Assembly (NCBI GenBank): GCA_029012165.1
Contig: JAQXLO010000127.1
Coordinates: 1 to 6,340 of the forward strand
Origin: Oscillospiraceae bacterium
Lineage (GTDB): Bacteria > Bacillota > Clostridia > Oscillospirales > Acutalibacteraceae
DNA length: 6,340 bases
Direction of reading: 5' to 3'
Made by a program: the position numbers and the translations under genes. Below the pieces are notes generated by a model, which made no database searches, had not been told where the DNA came from, and saw only the letters and a program-made list of their open reading frames with translations. This document shows positions 1 to 5,347 of the stretch, in pieces (positions within the stretch are counted from its first letter, which is position 1; every line of letters starts with the position of its first letter).

Positions 1-462
1 ATCGTGGAACGAAGCCAAAGCGGCTTTCGGGAGAACATGGCCTTTTTTCACATCTGCGCCGATGATCCGCAGGACAGGAAGCGGGTGCTGTCCATGACCG
101 TGGAGGATCATGTGCAGCTGATGCGCCGCATTTTCGACAGCATCACCCTAAACGAATACCCTCGTCTGTTCCGCAAGCTCATCACCGTGGAGCAGTTCCG
201 GCACCCGGAGCTTTCGGAAATCTACGAGGAACACTACATACGAAACCAGGTGCGTTCCTTTGCCGCCATGATGCAGATCCGCATCGACGGCGGTCTCTTG
301 AAAGCGGCAGACCCGCAGATCATGGCGATGCAGTATATCGCCCCGGTGATCCTGATGACGCATATATTTGACCGGGCGCCGGAACGAAAAGCGGAATTGA
401 CAGCGGCGCTGGAGCAGCACGTCCGGCAATTTAACAAAGTATATGGAGAGGAAGATGTATAG
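1..462 (+). CDS. TetR/AcrR-family transcriptional regulator, C-terminal part (5'-truncated by the window edge)
   Basis: The reading frame is open from base 1 to a TAG at 460-462. The GTG at base 4 is probably an internal Val codon rather than the start, because the N-terminal helix-turn-helix domain of a TetR protein (about 50-60 residues) is missing and should lie upstream. What is visible is the all-helical ligand-binding and dimerisation domain. It shows the pattern common in clostridial TetR proteins: a segment reading FRKLITVEQFRHPELSEIYEE, then a helix ending DGGLLKAADPQIMAMQYIAPV, and a closing helix with the acidic/basic run DRAPERKAELTAALEQHVRQF. Family members repress nearby genes and release DNA when a small molecule binds. 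The ligand cannot be read from this sequence. The stop codon overlaps the next start by one base, so it is co-transcribed with the downstream genes and may regulate them. TetR membership is fairly certain; the target is inferred. Confidence 0.85.
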   Translation: MVERSQSGFRENMAFFHICADDPQDRKRVLSMTVEDHVQLMRRIFDSITLNEYPRLFRKLITVEQFRHPELSEIYEEHYIRNQVRSFAAMMQIRIDGGLLKAADPQIMAMQYIAPVILMTHIFDRAPERKAELTAALEQHVRQFNKVYGEEDV

Positions 463-890
463 TGTCTATCTGCGGAGCGGACTGCACACAGTGCCCCCTG
501 CATACCGCCTGTGCCGGCTGTACCGAAACGGACGGCTGTCCCTTTGGGGAATCCTGCATGGTGGCGGCACACTGCAAAAACGGCACACTCGATACATTCA
601 AGCAAAAGCTGATTGACGCCTTCGGCGCAGTCGGCGTGGAGGTAACGGAGCTGTTCCCGCTGAAGGGGTCGTTTATCAATATGGCGTACACCCTGCCCGG
701 CGGTCAGGTCACGCAGTTTTGGAACGACAACAAAATCTATCTCGGCAGCCAGCTGCCCAAAAGCGGCACCGACCGCTGCTACGGTATCGCCGCAGACGAC
801 ACCTATCTGATGGTGTGCGAATACGGACAGGCCGGCGCCGACGCACAGCTTGTGCTGTTCAAGCGGTGGAATGACCATGGGCAAGGTTGA
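462..890 (+). CDS. Small Cys-rich protein, DUF3795-like
   Basis: This 142-residue protein starts at a GTG that shares one base with the upstream TAG and is preceded by GGAGAGG at 445-451. The N-terminal third is packed with cysteines at residues 4, 8, 11, 17, 20, 26, 32 and 38 (C-x3-C-x2-C-x5-C-x2-C-x5-C-x5-C-x5-C), beginning MSICGADCTQCP. This resembles the DUF3795 family and its clostridial relatives, whose function is unknown. The cysteines could bind zinc or an iron-sulfur cluster, which is inference. The remainder (about residues 45-140) looks like a small alpha/beta domain with the segments ELFPLKGSFINMAYTLPGG, NDNKIYLGSQ and RCYGIAADDTYLMVCEYG. There is no signal peptide or membrane segment, so it is probably cytosolic. 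It sits next to a flavodoxin-fold oxidoreductase that also has a Cys cluster, which hints at a redox role. Confidence 0.78.
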   Translation: MSICGADCTQCPLHTACAGCTETDGCPFGESCMVAAHCKNGTLDTFKQKLIDAFGAVGVEVTELFPLKGSFINMAYTLPGGQVTQFWNDNKIYLGSQLPKSGTDRCYGIAADDTYLMVCEYGQAGADAQLVLFKRWNDHGQG

Positions 891-1122
891 GGCGCTTGGG
901 GAATATGTGCGCAAGGGCACAAAAGCCATCAAGATTCGTTCGATCCCGCAGGAGGATTTTGCCCCGGCGCCGGATCTGGCGTGGCAGGTCTTTTCGGCGT
1001 ATGACGCTTCGTCCTGTGCCGTGCCGGTCTATCGGAAACTGGGCTTTCGGGAAACGGACTGCGAACAGGAAATCAACGGCATCCGCTTCACACCCATGCT
1101 ATACAAAGGAAACACGATATGA
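871..1122 (+). pseudogene. GNAT acetyltransferase remnant with in-frame internal deletion
   Basis: This frame encodes about 83 residues from ATG 871 (ATG 877 is also possible), roughly half the usual GNAT length. The segment IKIRSIPQEDFAPAPDLAWQVFSAYDA resembles the first strand and helix of a GNAT protein. It runs directly into SSCAVPVYRKLGF and EQEINGIRFTPMLYK, which resemble the C-terminal strand and helix of the same kind of acetyltransferase. The central part is absent, including the acetyl-CoA-binding motif A (R/Q-x-x-G-x-G/A). The break falls near base 1010, and the frame is kept to the TGA at 1120-1122. Residues before AIKIR (MTMGKVEALGEYVRKGTK) match nothing I recognise and overlap the previous gene, so the original start is unclear. 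It should not be catalytically active. Alternatives are an assembly error or an expressed small protein. Its stop overlaps the next ATG (ATGA), so it remains part of the operon. Confidence 0.62.
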
Positions 1123-1808
1123 AAACTGTATTGATTCACGGACAAAATCACAAGGGCAGCAGCTATCACATCGGGCGGCTGCTCGCCGAGTCGGTCTCAA
1201 GTGCGGAAGAAATCACCGAATTTTTTCTTCCCCGGGATTTTGATCATTTCTGCGTTGGGTGCTACACCTGTCTCGAGGACGAGACGAAGTGTCCCTTCTG
1301 GGCGGACAAAAAACCGATTCTGGATGCGATGGAACAGGCAGATTTGCTGATCTTTACCACACCCACCTACTGCTATGCGCCCTCCGCCGCCATGAAATCC
1401 CTGCTTGACGTGCTGTTCGACTACTGGATCGTCCACCGGCCGAAAGCGTGGATGTTCCGCAAAAAGGCAGTCATCCTCTCCACTTCGGCGGGTTCGGGTG
1501 CGAAAAAGGCGATTCGGGTCATCCGGGACTCCGTGTCCTACTGGGGTGTGTCGCAAATTGAAACTCTGCCCGTGGCGGTACAGGCCACAAACTGGAAACA
1601 GGTGCCCGAGAAAATCAAGCAAAAAATACACAAACGCATTGCAAAGCTTGCCCGCAAGGTGCAAAGACCTGTCAAAGTCAGCGTGCGTACAAAGTTTATG
1701 TTCTGGCTCTTCTCCAAAATGCACGCCGGCGGTATGGATGCTTCTCCCGCAGAGAAGCCGTACTGGCAGGCGCAGGGCTGGCTGTCGGGCAAACGTCCGT
1801 GGAAGTGA
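1119..1808 (+). CDS. Flavodoxin-fold NAD(P)H-dependent oxidoreductase with a four-Cys motif
   Basis: This 229-residue protein starts at ATG 1119, four bases into an ATGA overlap with the upstream frame and eight bases after AAAGGA (1105-1110). It opens with a flavodoxin-like strand and phosphate loop (VLIHGQNHKGSSYHIGRLL), which should hold the FMN phosphate. Residues 45-58 carry C-x2-C-x2-C-x6-C (C45, C48, C51, C58), the compact motif that binds a 4Fe-4S cluster in archaeal iron-sulfur flavoproteins. The FMN-contact segment TTPTYCYAPSAAMKSLLDVL lies at about residues 86-106, and a later strand reads KAVILSTSAGSG. The C-terminal tail (about 185-229) is basic and aromatic and ends near WLSGKRPWK, a tail style seen in clostridial members. 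The likely role is cytosolic electron transfer or reduction of quinones, nitro compounds or disulfides. Fold and cofactor are well supported; whether a cluster is bound and what the substrate is remain inference. Confidence 0.85.
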   Translation: MKTVLIHGQNHKGSSYHIGRLLAESVSSAEEITEFFLPRDFDHFCVGCYTCLEDETKCPFWADKKPILDAMEQADLLIFTTPTYCYAPSAAMKSLLDVLFDYWIVHRPKAWMFRKKAVILSTSAGSGAKKAIRVIRDSVSYWGVSQIETLPVAVQATNWKQVPEKIKQKIHKRIAKLARKVQRPVKVSVRTKFMFWLFSKMHAGGMDASPAEKPYWQAQGWLSGKRPWK

Positions 1809-1818
1809 GGAAAGTTCT

Positions 1819-2451
1819 ATGGCATTTGATTTCAAAAAAGAGTACAAGGAATTCTACAGTCCGAAAAACAAGCCCGAAATCGTCCGTGTTCCGAAAGCGA
1901 ACTACATCGCCGTGCGTGGAAAGGGCGACCCCAACGAGCCGGACGGCGCCTATCAGCAGGCCATCGGCGTGCTGTATGCTGTCGCCTATACCATTAAGAT
2001 GAGCTATAAAACCGACCACCGAATCGACGGCTTTTTCGAGTATGTGGTGCCGCCGCTGGAGGGCTTCTGGCGGCTGGAGGATGTCTGCGGCATTGACTAT
2101 ACGGACAAGAGCAGCTTTTGCTGGATCTCCGTCATCCGTCTGCCGGACTTCGTGACCAAGGCGGATTTCGACTGGGCTGTGGAAACGGCATCGAAAAAGA
2201 AGAAGCTCGACTGCTCCAAGGCGGAATTCCTCATAGTGGACGAAGGTCTGTGCGTGCAGATTCTGCACATCGGCGCTTTCGACAACGAACCCGCCACGGT
2301 GGCGCTCATGGAGGATTATCTCGCCGCCAACGGCTATGAAAACGACTTCAGCGAAACCCGCCTGCACCACGAGATCTATCTGTCCGACGCCCGAAAGGTA
2401 CCGCCCGAAAGGTGGAAAACCGTCATCCGCCATCCGATTCGTCAGCTGTAA
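1819..2451 (+). CDS. GyrI-like small-molecule-binding domain protein
   Basis: This 210-residue protein starts at ATG 1819, eight bases after GAGG (1807-1810) and ten bases after the previous stop. It matches the stand-alone GyrI-like family from end to end. Landmarks are an N-terminal segment with VPKANYIAVRGKGDPNEPDG, then FFEYVVPPLEGFWRLED, ISVIRLPDFVTKADFDWAVE, EGLCVQILHIGAFDNEPA (residues 142-159) and RLHHEIYLSDARKVPPERW near the end, finishing with HPIRQL. The length is normal and no DNA-binding domain is attached. The fold is a pair of SHS2 modules forming a pocket for hydrophobic or cationic small molecules. Some stand-alone members are known to hydrolyse cyclopropane-containing genotoxins. 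Beside a TetR regulator, an oxidoreductase and an acetyltransferase, a role in binding or inactivating a toxic compound is a reasonable guess. Family assignment is strong; the ligand is unknown. Confidence 0.9.
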   Translation: MAFDFKKEYKEFYSPKNKPEIVRVPKANYIAVRGKGDPNEPDGAYQQAIGVLYAVAYTIKMSYKTDHRIDGFFEYVVPPLEGFWRLEDVCGIDYTDKSSFCWISVIRLPDFVTKADFDWAVETASKKKKLDCSKAEFLIVDEGLCVQILHIGAFDNEPATVALMEDYLAANGYENDFSETRLHHEIYLSDARKVPPERWKTVIRHPIRQL

Positions 2452-2499
2452 GCACGATTCACCGAAAAAATCTTTACAACAAGGAAAAGATAGGGTAGA

Positions 2500-3048
2500 A
2501 TGGTTATAGAAACTAAGAGACTGCGCCTGCGTCCGTGGCTGGAATCCGACGCACAGAGTTTGTACACCTACGCCAAGGATCCCCATGTCGGTCCCATCGC
2601 CGGCTGGCCGGTGCATACAAGCGTTGAGGACAGCTTACAGGTTATTCGCAATGTTTTGGCTGTGCCCGAAACCTACGCCGTTTGTCTGAAAACCGACGAT
2701 GTCGCCATCGGCAGCATCGGTCTGATGATCGGTGCAAAAAGCAATCTGCCCCTGCCCGAAACCGAAGGGGAGATCGGCTACTGGATCGGGGTACCGTTCT
2801 GGGGGCAAGGTCTGATTCCCGAGGCGGCTCGGGCGCTCATTCGTCACGCTTTCGAGGACTTGGGACTGCAAACGCTGTGGTGCGGCTACTTCGACGGCAA
2901 TGAAAAATCCAAACGAGTTCAGGAAAAATGCGGCTTTCGCTACCATCACACCAACGAGAATATGCACTGGGCGCTGATGGACGACATCCGCACGGAACAT
3001 ATTACCTGCCTTCCGAAAGAGGCTTGGCAGAAAGGAGAAAATCAATGA
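2500..3048 (+). CDS. GNAT-family N-acetyltransferase, RimJ/RimL type
   Basis: This complete 182-residue acetyltransferase starts at ATG 2500, with AAGGAAA at 2481-2487 as the probable ribosome binding site. It uses acetyl-CoA to acetylate an amine on a protein, antibiotic, polyamine or amino-acid-like substrate. The order of elements is canonical for the RimJ/RimL group: IETKRLRLRPWLESDA at the start, VAIGSIGLMIG (strand 4, about residues 68-78), GEIGYWIG followed by PFWGQGLIPEAARALI (residues 90-114, the CoA pyrophosphate loop with W101-G102-Q103-G104), then NEKSKRVQEKCGF, where such enzymes have a conserved N-x-x-S-x-R/K-x-x-E-K-x-G-F. Length is normal. A 48-base gap separates it from the GyrI-like gene, and its TGA overlaps the ATG of the lipoprotein gene. 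The substrate cannot be inferred from the sequence. Confidence 0.9.
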   Translation: MVIETKRLRLRPWLESDAQSLYTYAKDPHVGPIAGWPVHTSVEDSLQVIRNVLAVPETYAVCLKTDDVAIGSIGLMIGAKSNLPLPETEGEIGYWIGVPFWGQGLIPEAARALIRHAFEDLGLQTLWCGYFDGNEKSKRVQEKCGFRYHHTNENMHWALMDDIRTEHITCLPKEAWQKGENQ

Positions 3049-3878
3049 AACGCACACTGTCTTTCCTTTTCGCTCTGGCGCTGCTGCTCACCCTGTTCGG
3101 CTGTGAAAAAGGCGGGGTCACCGGCAACGCCGACGGCAACATTGAGATCACCAACGACAACTCCGTCTATATGCAGTACAGTCTCTTTGACGGCGAGCGC
3201 ACCTATCCCGTGGATGCACAGACGCCTCTGCGGATGAAAATGACGTTCAAATCCGTCTCCGGCACCCTGCGGGTCGAGGTCGGCAGGGACGGCGAAACAC
3301 CCGACTTTGCCGGCAATATTACCAAGGACAGCGAATCCACCGTCAACCTGACGACGCCCGGCACCTACACCATTCGTCTGCGTGGCGAAAAGCACGCCGG
3401 ATCCTACAATTTCGAGTGGGAGGAACTGACGGCAACCGAACCCACAACCGAACCCACAACCGAAGCTGCAACTAAGGCTGCAACCCAAGCTCCCGCCTCG
3501 AGCACCACAACGGCGGCCGCAGAAGCGACACTTGCCGCCGACTACGCCGTGGGGAATACGCCGGACTATGACGACGCCGTCGGCAGTGAATATTCCTCTG
3601 TCGTCTCGTTTTCCGTGGACAGCACCGTGCGGGATTTCCGCTATTTGCAGATTACGCCGGACGTTGACGAAAGCGGAAACTTACGCATATCGGACAGTCA
3701 AACGCTGTACAGCCGAGATACACTCACGTCCAACAAACCGGTTTATATCCGCCTTGAGTTTCAGGGGACACTGCCCGGTCGTGCCGTGTCCTATGTGGAC
3801 GGCTGCGGGGAAACGCACATCTTTGCGCTGACCATGAGCGGCGAAAACGGCGAAGTTCTTTTACAGCCCATCGGCTGA
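3045..3878 (+). CDS. Secreted lipoprotein with Thr-rich linker, function unknown
   Basis: This 277-residue protein starts at ATG 3045 (ATGA overlap with the previous stop), seven bases after AAGGAG (3032-3037). A longer frame reaches upstream, but the ribosome binding site and the signal peptide fix this start. Residues 1-20 are a lipoprotein signal: MKR, a hydrophobic stretch, then the lipobox LFGC with C20 as the lipidated Cys. The mature protein should be anchored to the outer face of the membrane. Residues 25-128 form a predicted beta-rich domain (for example LRMKMTFKSVSGTLRVEVG and TTPGTYTIRLRGEKHAGSY) that resembles bacterial beta-sandwich modules. A Thr/Ala/Glu/Pro linker (about 129-160) follows, then a second domain (about 160-277) with strands such as VVSFSVDSTVRDFRYLQIT and KPVYIRLEFQG. 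I do not recognise either domain as an enzyme. It ends the operon at the terminator just downstream. Confidence 0.82.
   Translation: MKRTLSFLFALALLLTLFGCEKGGVTGNADGNIEITNDNSVYMQYSLFDGERTYPVDAQTPLRMKMTFKSVSGTLRVEVGRDGETPDFAGNITKDSESTVNLTTPGTYTIRLRGEKHAGSYNFEWEELTATEPTTEPTTEAATKAATQAPASSTTTAAAEATLAADYAVGNTPDYDDAVGSEYSSVVSFSVDSTVRDFRYLQITPDVDESGNLRISDSQTLYSRDTLTSNKPVYIRLEFQGTLPGRAVSYVDGCGETHIFALTMSGENGEVLLQPIG
3438..3497 (+). repeat. Degenerate 12-base tandem repeat encoding the lipoprotein linker
   Basis: Five consecutive 12-base units encode EPTT, EPTT, EAAT, KAAT and QAPA. The first two units (GAACCCACAACC) are identical and the rest have drifted. The repeat encodes the flexible linker between the two lipoprotein domains and may vary in copy number between strains by slippage, which is inference. 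Confidence 0.7.
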
Positions 3879-3896
3879 TTGCGCCGAATCCCGTAT

Positions 3897-3931
3897 CTCC
3901 TCAAGGGTTTTCGCCCTTTGAGGAGTTTTTT
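3897..3931 (+). terminator. Intrinsic terminator of the first operon
   Basis: The left arm CTCCTCAAGGG (3897-3907) pairs with CCCTTTGAGGAG (3914-3925), with one bulged base and a six-base loop TTTTCG. Six T residues follow (3926-3931). It lies 18 bases after the lipoprotein stop, so it should end the accessory operon and insulate the iron-sulfur operon. Confidence 0.92.
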
Positions 3932-3940
3932 AAAAATTTT

Positions 3941-3968
3941 TATTTACCCCTTGACAAGGTAGGCAAAT
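3941..3968 (+). promoter_or_regulatory. Operator-like repeat 1, overlapping the -35 box
   Basis: This is the first of two 28-base copies matching at 21 of 28 positions. It opens TATTTACCCC and closes GGTAGGCAAAT. It contains TACC-N9-GGTA (3945-3961), and also ATTTACC-N13-GGCAAAT with six of seven arm positions complementary. The centre CCTTGACAAGG (3949-3959) is itself a perfect palindrome around A3954 and holds the -35 hexamer. The length, dyad and position suit an Rrf2/IscR-type dimer, and the downstream Rrf2 gene is the obvious candidate binder. Direct repetition is seen; the binder is inferred. Confidence 0.72.
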
Positions 3969-3979
3969 GGTGGTATAGT
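3951..3979 (+). promoter_or_regulatory. Sigma-A-type promoter of the nifS-nifU-rrf2 operon
   Basis: The -35 box TTGACA (3951-3956) is a perfect match. After a 17-base spacer comes the -10 box TATAGT (3974-3979), five of six matches, preceded by TG at 3971-3972 as an extended -10. Transcription should start near 3986. This is the best promoter in the window and follows directly after the terminator of the preceding operon. Confidence 0.88.
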
Positions 3980-3980
3980 G

Positions 3981-4008
3981 TATTTACCCCATTGAGAGGT
4001 AGGTAATT
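3981..4008 (+). promoter_or_regulatory. Operator-like repeat 2, over the predicted transcription start
   Basis: The second copy of the repeat lies exactly 40 bases after the first, which is close to four helical turns. It opens TATTTACCCC and closes GGTAGGTAATT, with TACC-N9-GGTA at 3985-4001 and ATTTACC-N13-GGTAATT as the wider dyad. It begins two bases after the -10 box and covers the predicted start site, so a bound protein would block initiation. Together with copy 1 it brackets the promoter. Confidence 0.72.
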
Positions 4009-4146
4009 TAGATGCACCGCCCTTGCAGCAGCCGTTGCTCCGCTCAAGTGCCCTGAACTGCTCTCCAAAGCATCGTTGCCCTGCTTCCCAATTCGGCAGA
4101 CTGATATCTTTCCACCCCGCTGTTTGCGGACTAAGGAGTAAACACC
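4009..4146 (+). other. Untranslated leader of the nifS operon
   Basis: About 160 bases separate the predicted transcription start (about 3986) from the nifS ATG, long for this compact genome. I found no T-box, no recognisable riboswitch core and no terminator-like hairpin followed by T residues. It contains a possible 14-codon peptide (4012-4056) and a small hairpin, CCGC-TGTTT-GCGG (4117-4129), just before the nifS ribosome binding site AAGGAG (4133-4138). That hairpin is short and could arise by chance. CGTTGC and GCCCTG each occur twice in the leader, which may reflect an old partial duplication. Confidence 0.5.
4012..4056 (+). CDS. Possible 14-residue Cys/Ser leader peptide upstream of nifS
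   Basis: ATG 4012 opens the short frame MHRPCSSRCSAQVP, closed by TGA at 4054-4056. GAGGT at 3996-4000 lies 11 bases before the ATG and could serve as a ribosome binding site, although it also falls inside operator repeat 2. The peptide has two Cys and three Ser codons clustered in six positions. This is suggestive because the next gene consumes cysteine, and cysteine-rich leader peptides control cysteine genes in some actinobacteria. No attenuator hairpin is visible, so the frame may be fortuitous. Confidence 0.25.
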   Translation: MHRPCSSRCSAQVP

Positions 4147-5337
4147 ATGATCTACGCAGATAACGCCGCCACCACCAAAATCAGCGGCGCAGCACTGGAC
4201 GCCATGCGCCTTTGTATGCAGGAATACTACGGCAACCCCTCCAGTCTGTACAGTATCGGTCAAAAGGCCAAGGAGATGCTGGAGGACTGCCGCAGCCGTG
4301 CGGCGGCGTGTATTGGCTGCGAAGCCAAAGAAATCTATTTCACCTCCGGCGGGAGCGAAGCCGACAATCAAGCGATCCTCTCCGCCGCAAAACTCGGTGA
4401 AAAAAAGGGCAAAAAACACATCATCTCCACCGCCTTTGAGCACCACGCCGTTCTGCACACCTTACAGGCACTGCAAAAGGACGGCTTTGAGGTTACACTT
4501 TTGGACGTGCACGAAAACGGCATCGTCCACCCGCAGCAGGTCGCCGACGCCATTCGTGCGGACACCTGTCTTGTCACGGTCATGTATGCCAACAACGAGA
4601 TCGGCACCGTACAGCCCATTGCCGAGATCGGCGCCGTTTGCAGGGAAAAGGGTGTTCTGTTCCACACCGATGCCGTACAGGCGGCAGGGCACTTGCCCAT
4701 CGACGTGGGTGCGCAAAATATAGATATGCTCTCCCTGTCGGCGCACAAGTTTCACGGTCCCCGGGGCGCCGGTATCCTGTATGCGAAAAAGGGCGTTGTC
4801 CTGTCGAGCCTCATCTACGGCGGCGCACAGGAGCGAGGCAAACGTGCCGGCACGGAAAATCTGCCTGCCATTGCCGGCATGACCGTCGCTTTGGAAGACG
4901 CCTGCGCCCGTATGGACGCCAATGCCGCCAAACTCCTGCCCCTGCGGGACAGGCTGATCGAGGGACTGCAGGCAATCCCCTACGGCGCCCTGAACGGCGA
5001 CGCCGAACAGCGTCTGCCGGGCAATGTAAACTTCTGCTTTGAGGGTATCGAGGGCGAGTCGCTGCTGTTGCTGCTGGACGACAAGGGCATCTGCGCCTCC
5101 TCCGGCTCTGCGTGTACCTCCGGCTCTTTGGAGCCGAGCCATGTGCTGCTGGCCATCGGCAGACCCCACGAGGTCGCCCACGGTTCCCTGCGTTTGAGCC
5201 TTGATGAGCAGACCACGGCGCAGGAAGTGGAACAGATGATCGCCGCCGTGACGGATGTGGTCACCTATCTGCGGGATATGTCCCCCTTCTGGCGTGATCT
5301 TGTCAGCGGCAAACGCCCCCATGTTTTTGAAAAGTAA
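4147..5337 (+). CDS. nifS: Cysteine desulfurase, NifS/IscS class
   Basis: This 396-residue, PLP-dependent enzyme takes sulfur from L-cysteine, releasing alanine and holding a persulfide for transfer to the NifU scaffold. It is cytosolic. It starts at ATG 4147, eight bases after AAGGAG (4133-4138). Key residues are all present: the N-terminal YADNAATTKIS, H99 in FEHHAVLHT (stacks on PLP), D175 in HTDAVQAAGH (PLP pyridine nitrogen), K201 in SLSAHKFHGPRG (Schiff base), and C323 in SSGSACTSGSLEPSHVL (the persulfide Cys). The long Cys loop and the motif HGSLRLSL mark group I (NifS/IscS), not the SufS group. The C-terminal tail MSPFWRDLVSGKRPHVFEK extends beyond the core fold and could dock the scaffold. 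The next gene starts ten bases after the stop. No nitrogen-fixation genes are nearby, so housekeeping cluster assembly is the likely role; iscS is an equally fair name. Confidence 0.97.
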   Translation: MIYADNAATTKISGAALDAMRLCMQEYYGNPSSLYSIGQKAKEMLEDCRSRAAACIGCEAKEIYFTSGGSEADNQAILSAAKLGEKKGKKHIISTAFEHHAVLHTLQALQKDGFEVTLLDVHENGIVHPQQVADAIRADTCLVTVMYANNEIGTVQPIAEIGAVCREKGVLFHTDAVQAAGHLPIDVGAQNIDMLSLSAHKFHGPRGAGILYAKKGVVLSSLIYGGAQERGKRAGTENLPAIAGMTVALEDACARMDANAAKLLPLRDRLIEGLQAIPYGALNGDAEQRLPGNVNFCFEGIEGESLLLLLDDKGICASSGSACTSGSLEPSHVLLAIGRPHEVAHGSLRLSLDEQTTAQEVEQMIAAVTDVVTYLRDMSPFWRDLVSGKRPHVFEK

Positions 5338-5347
5338 GGTGAATACA

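Noticed and set aside
2473..2501. Promoter-like pair TTTACA (2473-2478) and TAGAAT (2496-2501) with a 17-base spacer before the second GNAT gene.
   Set aside because: Transcription would start near 2508, after the GNAT start codon at 2500, and no alternative downstream start exists before residue 72. It could only serve the lipoprotein gene and may be a chance match.
2928..3044. A 39-residue upstream extension of the lipoprotein frame.
   Set aside because: It overlaps the conserved C-terminus of the GNAT gene and would bury the lipoprotein signal peptide. AAGGAG at 3032-3037 supports ATG 3045.
1..3878. The possibility that the accessory gene run is an antiphage defence island or prophage segment.
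   Set aside because: No nuclease, helicase, NTPase, toxin-antitoxin, integrase or phage structural gene is present; the genes fit a detoxification or stress operon better.
4117..4129. Hairpin CCGC-TGTTT-GCGG as an attenuator or riboswitch expression platform.
   Set aside because: The stem is only four bases, has no T tract, and does not pair with the nifS ribosome binding site.
3940..4458. Long open frame on the minus strand across the nifS control region and the 5' end of nifS.
   Set aside because: It lies opposite a well-supported promoter and the strongly conserved NifS N-terminus, its translation resembles no known family, and other minus-strand frames of this sort are frequent here because of the base composition.
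5255..5347. An upstream start for the scaffold gene inside nifS.
   Set aside because: The standard IscU/NifU N-terminus (MALYSEKVMDHFRNPRN) begins at 5348 and has its own ribosome binding site; the extension is nifS coding sequence read in another frame.
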